The notes beneath the pieces are model-generated. The model searched no databases. It was not told the DNA's origin and worked only from the letters and a program-made list of their open reading frames with translations. From Promethearchaeota archaeon (lineage in GTDB: Archaea; Asgardarchaeota; Lokiarchaeia; Sigynarchaeales; SOKP01), in assembly GCA_019894655.1 (NCBI GenBank), contig JAGXNZ010000160.1, positions 1-5,739 on the forward strand: 5,739 nt of DNA, given 5' to 3'. Both the position numbers and the translations under genes were made by a program. Shown here piece by piece: positions 1 to 5,155 of the stretch; position 1 is the first letter of the stretch, and every line of letters starts with the position of its first letter.

Positions 1-448
1 TAAAAGGCTCCTTGATAATATCCTCTATGAGATAGTTTAAATGCTCGTCGTAAACATATTCTAAATCCGTTTTAATCTTATGTTTATTCACATAGCTCAA
101 AAATTGGAATTCAATTTTAGAAATTAAATCTTCAAGAAACTCTAAATTTTCAATTGTACTACATAGAATACTATAAAATAATGATTTCTTTTCAAATACT
201 ACCAATTTAATTCCACCGCAGATTTCTAAGGATTTAATTTTGTCTCCAATCAATTCTTTGGTGAACGACATTAAAGCGGTAAAGTAAGAAGAGATAAGCT
301 GCTCTTGCTCTATAGGGTAAAGATTTGTGAGATTTAATCCATAGATACATATTCCAGATTTGTTAAAGATGAAGAGATTGTGGATATTTACTTTATCAGG
401 TGCTTGTTTTATTTTTGATACTGTTGCCGAGTGATCGGGAATTTCCAT
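1..448 (-). CDS. longin/roadblock-like protein, N-terminal 149 residues (runs off left edge)
   Basis: Reading the minus strand from the ATG at 448-446 gives 149 stop-free codons to the window edge, so the 3' end is missing. An in-frame stop at 460-458 makes this ATG the first possible start. After about 20 polar residues comes a strand (NLFIFNKSGICIYG, residues 24-37), a helix (LISSYFTALMSFTKELIG, 51-68), then strands around SLEICGGIKLVVFEKKSLFYSIL (73-95) and a helix (NLEFLEDLISKIEFQFLSYV, 101-120). This beta-alpha-beta-beta-alpha order, with the 'FIFNKSGICIY' opening, is typical of longin/roadblock-like proteins, which are greatly expanded in Asgard archaea and commonly linked to small GTPases. 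No GTPase gene is visible here. The family call rests on pattern recognition of the fold order, not on catalytic residues; another small alpha/beta regulatory domain is possible. A TATA-like box 26 bases upstream suggests a leaderless transcript. Confidence 0.72.
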   Translation of the reverse strand, partial: MEIPDHSATVSKIKQAPDKVNIHNLFIFNKSGICIYGLNLTNLYPIEQEQLISSYFTALMSFTKELIGDKIKSLEICGGIKLVVFEKKSLFYSILCSTIENLEFLEDLISKIEFQFLSYVNKHKIKTDLEYVYDEHLNYLIEDIIKEPF

Positions 449-468
449 GGTAGTTTTTTACATTAAAA

Positions 469-480
469 CTATAAAAAGCT
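469..480 (-). promoter_or_regulatory. TATA-like promoter of the longin-like gene
   Basis: On the minus strand this reads AGCTTTTTATAG, centred about 26 bases before the ATG at 448. That is the usual archaeal TATA-to-start distance, so transcription would begin at or next to the ATG. No ribosome binding site is visible in between. Confidence 0.45.
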
Positions 481-533
481 CAAACTTTTACATCTTCATT
501 AGTCAAAACAGAGAAACACATGAATAAATTTCA

Positions 534-632
534 AATATGTTGTTTAATGAAGCCGCCTCAGGACAACCAACGGCGCTCAAACATATTATTGAAACAGGTA
601 TAGAAACTTCTTTAATTAAAATTTTGGTTTAA
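534..632 (+). pseudogene. decayed fragment of a paralogue of the 1021-1443 gene
   Basis: Positions 534-620 align without gaps to 1240-1326, inside the intact 140-residue gene, with 76 of 87 bases identical by my count. In the matching frame it reads NMLFNEAASGQPTALKHII... against NILVNEAVSGLSTALKHIM..., with 21 of 29 residues shared. The frame is closed upstream by a TAA at 525-527 and ends at a TAA at 630-632, so only the middle of the protein is left. Most of the 11 base differences change a residue, as expected without purifying selection. No clear similarity to the first 73 or last 37 residues of the intact protein is visible nearby. A T-run follows at 663-670, perhaps the old terminator. 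An ATG at 520 is in a different frame and does not rescue it. Confidence 0.8.
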
Positions 633-662
633 CTACAGCTATTTTTCTTAACTTTGGTATAA

Positions 663-670
663 TTTTTTTT
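663..670 (+). terminator. T-run terminator after the gene fragment
   Basis: Eight consecutive T residues lie 31 bases after the stop of the decayed fragment, on the same strand. Archaeal transcription often ends at such runs without a hairpin. The window is rich in T, so this is only suggestive. Confidence 0.3.
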
Positions 671-697
671 GATTTTATATGATATGCTTATCCTTTT

Positions 698-925
698 TCA
701 ATTTACAATTATATTAAAAAAAGCTGCAAAGAAATCGATATCTCCTCCAGATTGATTACTTAATATTAGAGTTGAGATAATTGGAAAACCAAGACCAAAT
801 AGAAAAAAAGGAATGATAAGAAGTGACCACTTTTTCTTTTCAGATTTCGTTTGAGGTGGTACTTTCTCAGTAATTACCTTAGGATAATCACTAAATTCCC
901 ATACACGAGGACTGAATGTAACCAT
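698..925 (-). CDS. small single-pass membrane protein (75 residues), hypothetical
   Basis: No family is recognised. The first 26 residues are soluble, then a basic cluster (KSEKKK, 27-32) precedes a hydrophobic segment of about 22 residues (WSLLIIPFFLFGLGFPIISTLIL, about 33-55), followed by a polar and acidic stretch (SNQSGGDID, 56-64) and a short hydrophobic tail. By the positive-inside rule the N-terminus should face the cytoplasm. The ATG at 925 is the only start in the frame before an upstream stop at 970-968, and a TATA-like box sits about 27 bases upstream. This supports a real gene more than length alone would. The gene is divergent from the 140-residue gene at 1021, with 95 bases between the starts that hold both promoters. 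A chance frame remains possible because AT-rich DNA easily encodes hydrophobic stretches. Confidence 0.5.
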   Translation of the reverse strand: MVTFSPRVWEFSDYPKVITEKVPPQTKSEKKKWSLLIIPFFLFGLGFPIISTLILSNQSGGDIDFFAAFFNIIVN

Positions 926-947
926 TACAAAAAGTAGGTATGCTGTT

Positions 948-957
948 AGTATAATGG
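948..957 (-). promoter_or_regulatory. TATA-like promoter of the membrane-protein gene
   Basis: The minus strand reads CCATTATACT, centred about 27 bases before the ATG at 925. This fits a leaderless transcript diverging from the promoter at 987-995. Confidence 0.35.
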
Positions 958-986
958 TAAAAATTATTTACATCGTCGTCAAAATA

Positions 987-995
987 TTTATATAA
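987..995 (+). promoter_or_regulatory. TATA box of the 140-residue gene
   Basis: TTTATATAA is centred about 30 bases before the ATG at 1021, matching an archaeal TATA box for a transcript starting at or very near the start codon. No Shine-Dalgarno sequence is present in TTAGAATTTATT before the ATG, which also points to a leaderless message. Confidence 0.5.
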
Positions 996-1020
996 GATAT
1001 TATCTTAATTAGAATTTATT

Positions 1021-1443
1021 ATGGTTAAAACCTATCAAAATGAAAATCCAAGATTCTATTCAAGGAGACCACTTTCAAACCTACTAGGTGTTATACTTCT
1101 AGCTCCAGTAGGAGAAGCTAAAAAAATCGCAAAATCGCAAGTTTTTATAGGGACATTGCAAGCCATGGCAGGAGCATGGATAAAAGATATTATGGCTAGT
1201 ATGAAATACTCAATAATTGCCATTGGACACCAAAAAACAAACATATTGGTTAATGAAGCCGTCTCAGGACTATCAACTGCGCTCAAACATATTATGGAAA
1301 CAGGTATAGAAGCCTCTTTAAGTAAAACGCAAGGTATCTTCCCTCCTCAACCAGTAAAACAGCATTATTACCATGTAAATACAACACCCAAAACTAAACA
1401 TGGTAACTGCTTTTTGATTCTTTTAGTTTATAGGGAAGCCTAA
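1021..1443 (+). CDS. unrecognised 140-residue protein, member of a locally duplicated family
   Basis: I do not recognise a family. The N-terminus is basic (MVKTYQNENPRFYSRRPLSN), then comes a hydrophobic strand-like piece (LLGVILLAPVG, 21-31) and a mostly helical, Ala- and Ile-rich core to about residue 103 (AKKIAKSQVFIGTLQAMAGAW, then NEAVSGLSTALKHIMETGIEASLSKT). The last 37 residues (PPQPVKQHYYHVNTTPKTKHGN...) have a different, low-complexity character. There is no clear membrane span, signal peptide or metal site. Existence as a gene is supported by the well-placed TATA box, a T-run after the stop, and a second decayed copy of residues 74-102 at 534-620. It lies directly upstream of the SIR2-TPR gene on the same strand, 79 bases away, but the T-run between them suggests separate transcripts. 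The C-terminal tail may be readthrough after an older end, because the relic diverges exactly there. Confidence 0.6.
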   Translation: MVKTYQNENPRFYSRRPLSNLLGVILLAPVGEAKKIAKSQVFIGTLQAMAGAWIKDIMASMKYSIIAIGHQKTNILVNEAVSGLSTALKHIMETGIEASLSKTQGIFPPQPVKQHYYHVNTTPKTKHGNCFLILLVYREA

Positions 1444-1460
1444 TTTTCCCTTTAAAATCC

Positions 1461-1469
1461 CATATATAG
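1461..1469 (+). promoter_or_regulatory. possible TATA box of the SIR2-TPR gene
   Basis: CATATATAG lies about 57 bases before the ATG at 1523. It would place the transcript start near 1490-1495 and give a leader of about 30 bases, unlike the leaderless neighbours. No good TATA box sits at the leaderless distance (around 1496). Confidence 0.35.
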
Positions 1470-1477
1470 TAACATTG

Positions 1478-1487
1478 TTTTTTTTTT
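1478..1487 (+). terminator. T-run terminator between the 140-residue gene and the SIR2-TPR gene
   Basis: Ten consecutive T residues start 35 bases after the stop of the upstream gene. They lie between the likely TATA box and start codon of the SIR2-TPR gene, so the terminator of one gene and the promoter of the next share the same 80 bases. Confidence 0.4.
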
Positions 1488-1522
1488 AATTCCAATCAAA
1501 ATGTCTTTAAAAGGCAATAAAA

Positions 1523-3544
1523 ATGCCAATTACAAAACTTAAGATAAATGATTTACTTACTAAGGACACAAAATTAGCATTTTTGGTGGGAGCGGGATGT
1601 TCTGTCGACCCTCCTTCATGCTTACCCATAGGACATGCTATGATGGATGCGATTATTGATTATACCTGTGCGGAATCAGAAATTAAACAAATTAAAGAGT
1701 TAGGACAGCTTCGATTCGAGGCACTCGTAGAAATTATTCGAGACAATTTGGATAAAGAGTTGAAAATTATTGATTATTATGGGCTTTGCGATAAACCAAA
1801 CATCCAACATTTCTTCCTTGCTGAAATGAGCAAAAAAGGACATTTTGTCATTACTACGAATTTCGATTTTTTAATAGAATACGCTTTACAGCAATCTGGA
1901 GTTCCTGATGATGATATCATTCCGGTGATAACGAAGGAAGACTTTACACAATTTCAAGACCCAAATGAGCAATTTAATAAAGGAAATATGATAGTAGTGA
2001 AAATTCATGGTTCAACTAAAAATATCATCAAAAATGAAGACACAAAGGAATCACTAATAACTACCATTCAATCGTTTGGTTTAAATAAAGAACAAGAAAA
2101 TATTTTCCAACTTGAATCGTTTAAACAACCCCTATTCGTAAACATCACGAAAGATCGCTCTTTAGTTGTTATGGGCTATTCAGGGAGCGATGATTTTGAT
2201 ATCGTCCCTACATTAAAAGCTTTGAAAAACCTTCGAAATATCATTTGGATAAATCATTCAGAAAAAGTCCAAATAGGTAAAGAAATAATATTTGAAATTG
2301 ATGCCAACACAAATCAATTGTTAAATACACTAGATGATAATTACAGAAAAGTGACTCAAATCCTGAGTGAAATTCAGAGAATGAATAATGCAGACCACAT
2401 TTATCGCGTTGATGTGAATACAACAATGATGGTTAAAGAATTATTAGATAATAAGCTGATTCCAAAGTTTGATAATTTTTCATTAAATCCAATAGATTGG
2501 CTTAAAAATAATATTGAAGAACCAAAAAAAGTTATGAAATACTATATTCCTTATAAAATATATTTTGATTTTGATTTATACGAGGATGCAATAAGATGCT
2601 TAAAAGAAATATTTAGAATCGCAGAAAAAACTGGGGATCAATTTTGGAAGTCCACTGCCTTTAATAATTTAGGAATGATTTACAGAATTAAAGGAGATTA
2701 CCAAGAAGCATTGAAATTGTATAGAAAAGCTTTAAAAATTGATGAACAATTGGGAAATCTGTCGGGAAAAGCCGTATCTCTTAACAACATTGGAGAAATT
2801 TTTAGAGCACAAGGGAACTATCCAGAGGCATTGAAGCGATACGAGGAGGCACTCCAAATAAACGATCAACTAGGAAATTTGAGCAGGAAAGCTACTGCTT
2901 TTACCAATATCGGGGCTGTTTATTATGCACAAGGGAACTATCCAGAGGCATTGAAACGATATGAAGAAGCATTAGAAATAGCGGGAATATTGGGAGATTT
3001 ATCGAAGAAGGCTATCCGTCTTAATAACATCGGGATGGTTCACAGAGCTAAAGGAGATTATCTTAAGGCATTGGAACTTTACAAGCAAGCATTAAAAATT
3101 GACGAACAATTAGGAGATCTGAAAGGAAAAGTGACCCGTCTTAACAATATCGCAGAGATTTTTAGAATACATAAGTTGTATACCGAAGCATTAAACATAT
3201 ATGAAGAAGCGCTAAAAATTGATGAACAATTAGGAGATTTGAAAGGAAAAGCAACCCGTCTTAACAATATCGGAGATATTTTTGGCATGCAAAAGATATA
3301 TCCGGAAGCGTTAAAACTTTTCAAAAAGGCATTGAAGGTTTTTGAACAAATAGGTGATTCAGAAGGAAAAGTGACCTGTCTTAATAACATCGCTGTAATT
3401 TATGGTTTTCAAGGATATTTTCAACAGTCACTAAAAATGCATTTAGAGGCACTCCAAATTTTAAATAGACTTGGTTTAAATAAATCTCCAGCCGCATTAG
3501 ATATACAAAAGAATATTGAATATTTAAGAAAAAAAATAAATTAA
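1523..3544 (+). CDS. SIR2-like domain protein with C-terminal TPR repeats (673 residues)
   Basis: Residues about 15-260 form a SIR2-like domain: LAFLVGAGCS (18-27, nucleotide-binding loop), PIGHAMM (35-41), VITTNFDFLIEYA (109-121), VVKIHGS (158-164) and VVMGYSGSDDFD (215-226). SIR2 enzymes bind NAD. In antiphage members such as ThsA and DSR2 an Asn and a His are catalytic for NAD cleavage; N113 of TTNFD and H162 of KIHGS are the likely equivalents and both are present. A linker (about 260-335) shows no Walker A or B motif, so no NTPase is visible. Seven TPR repeats of exactly 40 residues run from 371 to 650, preceded by a degenerate one (about 333-370) and followed by a capping helix. TPRs bind proteins or peptides, so this half is probably the sensor or oligomer scaffold. 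No membrane segment or signal peptide, so cytoplasmic. The ATG at 1523 is supported by a duplicated copy of this start at 5473. Probable role, by inference: NAD-depleting defence effector. Confidence 0.9.
   Translation: MPITKLKINDLLTKDTKLAFLVGAGCSVDPPSCLPIGHAMMDAIIDYTCAESEIKQIKELGQLRFEALVEIIRDNLDKELKIIDYYGLCDKPNIQHFFLAEMSKKGHFVITTNFDFLIEYALQQSGVPDDDIIPVITKEDFTQFQDPNEQFNKGNMIVVKIHGSTKNIIKNEDTKESLITTIQSFGLNKEQENIFQLESFKQPLFVNITKDRSLVVMGYSGSDDFDIVPTLKALKNLRNIIWINHSEKVQIGKEIIFEIDANTNQLLNTLDDNYRKVTQILSEIQRMNNADHIYRVDVNTTMMVKELLDNKLIPKFDNFSLNPIDWLKNNIEEPKKVMKYYIPYKIYFDFDLYEDAIRCLKEIFRIAEKTGDQFWKSTAFNNLGMIYRIKGDYQEALKLYRKALKIDEQLGNLSGKAVSLNNIGEIFRAQGNYPEALKRYEEALQINDQLGNLSRKATAFTNIGAVYYAQGNYPEALKRYEEALEIAGILGDLSKKAIRLNNIGMVHRAKGDYLKALELYKQALKIDEQLGDLKGKVTRLNNIAEIFRIHKLYTEALNIYEEALKIDEQLGDLKGKATRLNNIGDIFGMQKIYPEALKLFKKALKVFEQIGDSEGKVTCLNNIAVIYGFQGYFQQSLKMHLEALQILNRLGLNKSPAALDIQKNIEYLRKKIN
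2633..3472 (+). repeat. seven in-frame 120-bp TPR-coding repeats
   Basis: The units begin at 2633, 2753, 2873, 2993, 3113, 3233 and 3353, each 40 codons with the pattern GDLxxKxxRLNNIGxIxxxx followed by GxYxEALKxYEEALKIDEQL. Spacing is exact, with no indels. Units 2 and 3 share a 29-base identical stretch (2807-2835 and 2927-2955), and the DNA around 3092-3153 matches 3212-3273 with only a handful of differences. Such DNA identity beyond protein need indicates recent unit duplication or gene conversion. Confidence 0.9.
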
Positions 3545-3571
3545 TTATGCCTCTTTAATTCACAGGGAATC

Positions 3572-3582
3572 TTTTTTTTTTT
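3572..3582 (+). terminator. T-run terminator of the SIR2-TPR gene
   Basis: Eleven consecutive T residues begin 27 bases after the stop codon and are followed by AT-rich non-coding sequence. This is the longest T-run in the window and fits intrinsic archaeal termination. Confidence 0.5.
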
Positions 3583-3705
3583 GTATATGTGTACTTATAA
3601 AATATCATGAAAATTAGTTCAGAAATAGACTATTTGTTTAAAAGATAATAAAAGTAAATTGGAATAATAAAAATCAAAATTTTTTGCATTTTTGTCAATA
3701 TATTT

Positions 3706-3716
3706 ACATATTAAAA
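3706..3716 (+). promoter_or_regulatory. TATA-like promoter of the PsbP-like gene
   Basis: ACATATTAAAA is centred about 27 bases before the ATG at 3738, the leaderless spacing seen for other genes here. It supports that ATG over the earlier TTG at 3684, which would lie upstream of this box. Confidence 0.4.
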
Positions 3717-3737
3717 CACCTTATATTTTTAATAATT

Positions 3738-4226
3738 ATGAGCGAACTCAAAATAACTCCAAAAAGAAAGCATTATAGAGATAGTAAAACTGGTTTTTCT
3801 ATTCAATATCCCGTTCTATCAAGATGGAACATTAAGTCTAAATCGCCTGGTAAAATGATATTCGTGAATAAGGACACAAAAGCCACTATTGTCATTGGTT
3901 TCATACAGCTACCTAATATTATCCCTGATCTATCAGACCCTAGTATTTTCCGTTTGGCTCTTAATGATATTGCAGGTTCTTACCACAAATCACATCCAAA
4001 CTTCGAGGTCTTAACCTCAAATATGATTACCAACCCAAATAACGGTGCGAAGGGCGTACAGATAGTTTATAATGATAAAATATCGAACCACATTTGGAAA
4101 GGAAGATTAATTGCCTATTTTTTAGAGAATAAAAGATACGATGTAACAGCATTTGCGGAACAAGAAAGCTTTGACACTATGGACAATCAGTTCTTTACAC
4201 CAGTTATAAAAAGCTTTACTTTTTAG
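3738..4226 (+). CDS. PsbP-like / DUF1795-type protein (162 residues)
   Basis: The protein follows the PsbP-like pattern: a first strand with GFSIQYP (19-25) and W30, a strand ATIVIGFIQLP (49-59), a helix after DPSIFRLALNDIAGSYHK (67-84), PNFEVLTS (87-94), GAKGVQIVY (103-111), KGRLIAYFLENKRYDVTAFA (121-140) and the closing FFTPVIKSFTF (152-162). This small alpha-beta fold occurs in plant photosystem II PsbP and in many prokaryotic proteins of unknown job; no photosynthetic role is implied. The length suits one domain. The ATG is preferred because of the TATA box and because the domain begins soon after it. An in-frame TTG at 3684 would add 18 hydrophobic residues (IYILKHLIFLII), which could act as a signal anchor; this is less likely but not excluded. 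Genes on both sides appear independently transcribed; the next gene is convergent. Confidence 0.68.
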   Translation: MSELKITPKRKHYRDSKTGFSIQYPVLSRWNIKSKSPGKMIFVNKDTKATIVIGFIQLPNIIPDLSDPSIFRLALNDIAGSYHKSHPNFEVLTSNMITNPNNGAKGVQIVYNDKISNHIWKGRLIAYFLENKRYDVTAFAEQESFDTMDNQFFTPVIKSFTF

Positions 4227-4365
4227 GTCTTTTAGGAAGATTTTACAAGCTCTATTTGGGACGAATAGATAATTAATAAGATGTACAGACCTTACTATAA
4301 AAGATTTATTTAAAGAAGAGGGGAAATTATCTTTCTTGAAGGTAGCAATTATTTGTAAATATATT

Positions 4366-4779
4366 TCAGTTCTTATATTTCATGAATTGAACGTTACTTA
4401 TAAGGTTTTTTAATTCTTCTGGTTTATACCCCCTTTCTTTCAATAATTTTTGCATGCTCGATGATTCGAGTCCATAGACAATATCTTCTTGATTTAATTT
4501 TGAAAGTTCAATTCCAAGACTATCAGTCAAAGATTTGTCATTATCGAGTTCATCTTTAATCTCATATAGTCGCGGTAAAAGTATATTTTCTAGTCGCTCG
4601 CGCAGATTTCTTGGAATGGGATATGCTGCCGCGGTAAGGTCGACGCATTCGACTATTCCTTTGAGTTGTAGTTTATTCATTCTAGCCACTGCATACTGCA
4701 TGCCTTCTATTTTTTGCTCTTTCCTGATAAAGAAGATATCCCCTTCATAATAATTATATTTGAGATTTTTAGGACTCAT
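4366..4779 (-). CDS. hypothetical 137-residue protein
   Basis: No family is recognised. The N-terminal third looks like a strand-rich piece (YYEGDIFFIRKEQKIEGMQYAV, 10-31; LKGIVECVDLTAAAYPIP, 39-56), followed by helices RNLRERLENILLPRLYEIKDEL (57-78) and LTDSLGIELSKL (84-95), and a final charged helix pair SMQKLLKERGYKPEELKNLIS (98-118). It has one cysteine, no signal peptide and no membrane span, so it is probably cytoplasmic. Its balanced, charged composition is protein-like, and the plus-strand frame antiparallel to it has the serine-rich look of a shadow. The ATG at 4779 is the first start after an in-frame stop about 40 bases upstream. No ribosome binding site is visible. It is convergent with the PsbP-like gene (139 bases between stops, no clear T-run). 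Confidence 0.68.
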   Translation of the reverse strand: MSPKNLKYNYYEGDIFFIRKEQKIEGMQYAVARMNKLQLKGIVECVDLTAAAYPIPRNLRERLENILLPRLYEIKDELDNDKSLTDSLGIELSKLNQEDIVYGLESSSMQKLLKERGYKPEELKNLISNVQFMKYKN

Positions 4780-4825
4780 CGGAAAAACTTCATTAATGAA
4801 TTTCTTATCTTCTTAGACATAATTA

Positions 4826-4836
4826 GCATTTAAAAG
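4826..4836 (-). promoter_or_regulatory. weak TATA-like element upstream of the 137-residue gene
   Basis: The minus strand reads CTTTTAAATGC about 52 bases before the ATG at 4779. It would give a short leader of roughly 25 bases. The match is weak and the region is generally AT-rich. Confidence 0.2.
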
Positions 4837-4896
4837 TTTAAGCAAATCAGTAGTAGATGAATAGTTTAAGCTTATTTGTCTCTTTTTTAATATTTT

Positions 4897-4914
4897 TTTA
4901 ACATAAATGTTAAA
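4897..4914. repeat. 18-base palindrome, possible operator
   Basis: TTTAACATAAATGTTAAA has two perfect 8-base arms around a 2-base centre. Its size and symmetry suit a dimeric DNA-binding regulator. A degenerate relative, TTTAACAAATGTAA, lies at 4999-5012. It sits between two divergent genes, about 120 bases from the ATG of the 137-residue gene. Confidence 0.4.
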
Positions 4915-5034
4915 TATGAATTTATCAGATTAAATATTATTTTATAATTAATTTGAAGAATTGGCGAAATCTCAACGCTCGTAATATCAGCGATTAAATT
5001 TAACAAATGTAAGAAAAAAAAATAATAAATAATA

Positions 5035-5047
5035 TTATATATAAAAA
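5035..5047 (+). promoter_or_regulatory. strong TATA box, likely for the zinc-protein gene
   Basis: TTATATATAAAAA is the best TATA-like match in the intergenic region. It predicts a transcript start near 5068 and a leader of almost 90 bases before the ATG at 5156. A weaker alternative, CTTTTATG at about 5092-5099, would shorten the leader to around 35 bases. Confidence 0.35.
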
Positions 5048-5060
5048 GAAATACTTTAAT

Positions 5061-5076
5061 ACTTGACTTTACAAGT
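5061..5076. promoter_or_regulatory. short inverted repeat over the predicted transcript start
   Basis: ACTTGACTTTACAAGT has 5-base arms (ACTTG/CAAGT) with a 6-base spacer. It falls about 26 bases after the TATA box at 5035-5047, just where a repressor would block initiation. The arms are short, so chance is possible. Confidence 0.25.
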
Positions 5077-5155
5077 TAAAACAATTATTTTCTTTTATGT
5101 CGTATTTAGTCGGAAATTGAATAATAATTTTTCTGAAAAAAGGTAACTAGGGAAA

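Larger units (their letters stand above)
4780..5155. other. 376-base AT-rich intergenic region between divergent genes
   Basis: No convincing gene is seen on either strand. The region separates the minus-strand 137-residue gene from the plus-strand zinc-protein gene and should hold both promoters. It contains a palindrome at 4897-4914, a less AT-rich island at about 4959-4995 (GAATTGGCGAAATCTC and on) with a small CGCT/AGCG hairpin, a long A-run near 5013-5021, a strong TATA box at 5035-5047 and a short inverted repeat at 5061-5076. Confidence 0.6.

Noticed and set aside
1056..1286. 76-codon minus-strand frame opposite the 140-residue gene
   Set aside because: It lies wholly within the plus-strand gene, has no promoter, and the plus frame has a TATA box and a paralogous fragment.
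1783..2640. Possible STAND/NTPase domain between the SIR2 and TPR parts
   Set aside because: No Walker A (GxxxxGKS/T) or Walker B motif is visible in residues 230-370, and the space is too small for a full NTPase.
2241..3390. Minus-strand frames of 61 and 103 codons inside the SIR2-TPR gene
   Set aside because: They are antisense shadows; the 103-codon one only mirrors the TPR repeats, giving a false repeat protein rich in Phe, Ser and Cys.
2633..3472. Regular 120-base repeats considered as CRISPR or satellite DNA
   Set aside because: Units are in frame, encode TPR consensus residues and have no spacer structure.
3684..3737. Upstream TTG start adding 18 hydrophobic residues to the PsbP-like protein
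   Set aside because: TTG is less likely, the TATA-like box lies downstream of it, and the domain starts just after the ATG at 3738. Kept as an alternative in the gene entry.
4535..4750. 71-codon plus-strand frame opposite the 137-residue gene
   Set aside because: Its Ser-rich composition is typical of antisense to helical charged coding sequence, and it has no start signals.
4959..4995. Less AT-rich island in the intergenic region considered as an RNA gene
   Set aside because: Only a 4-base stem with a 9-base loop is visible; no tRNA, rRNA or known RNA pattern.
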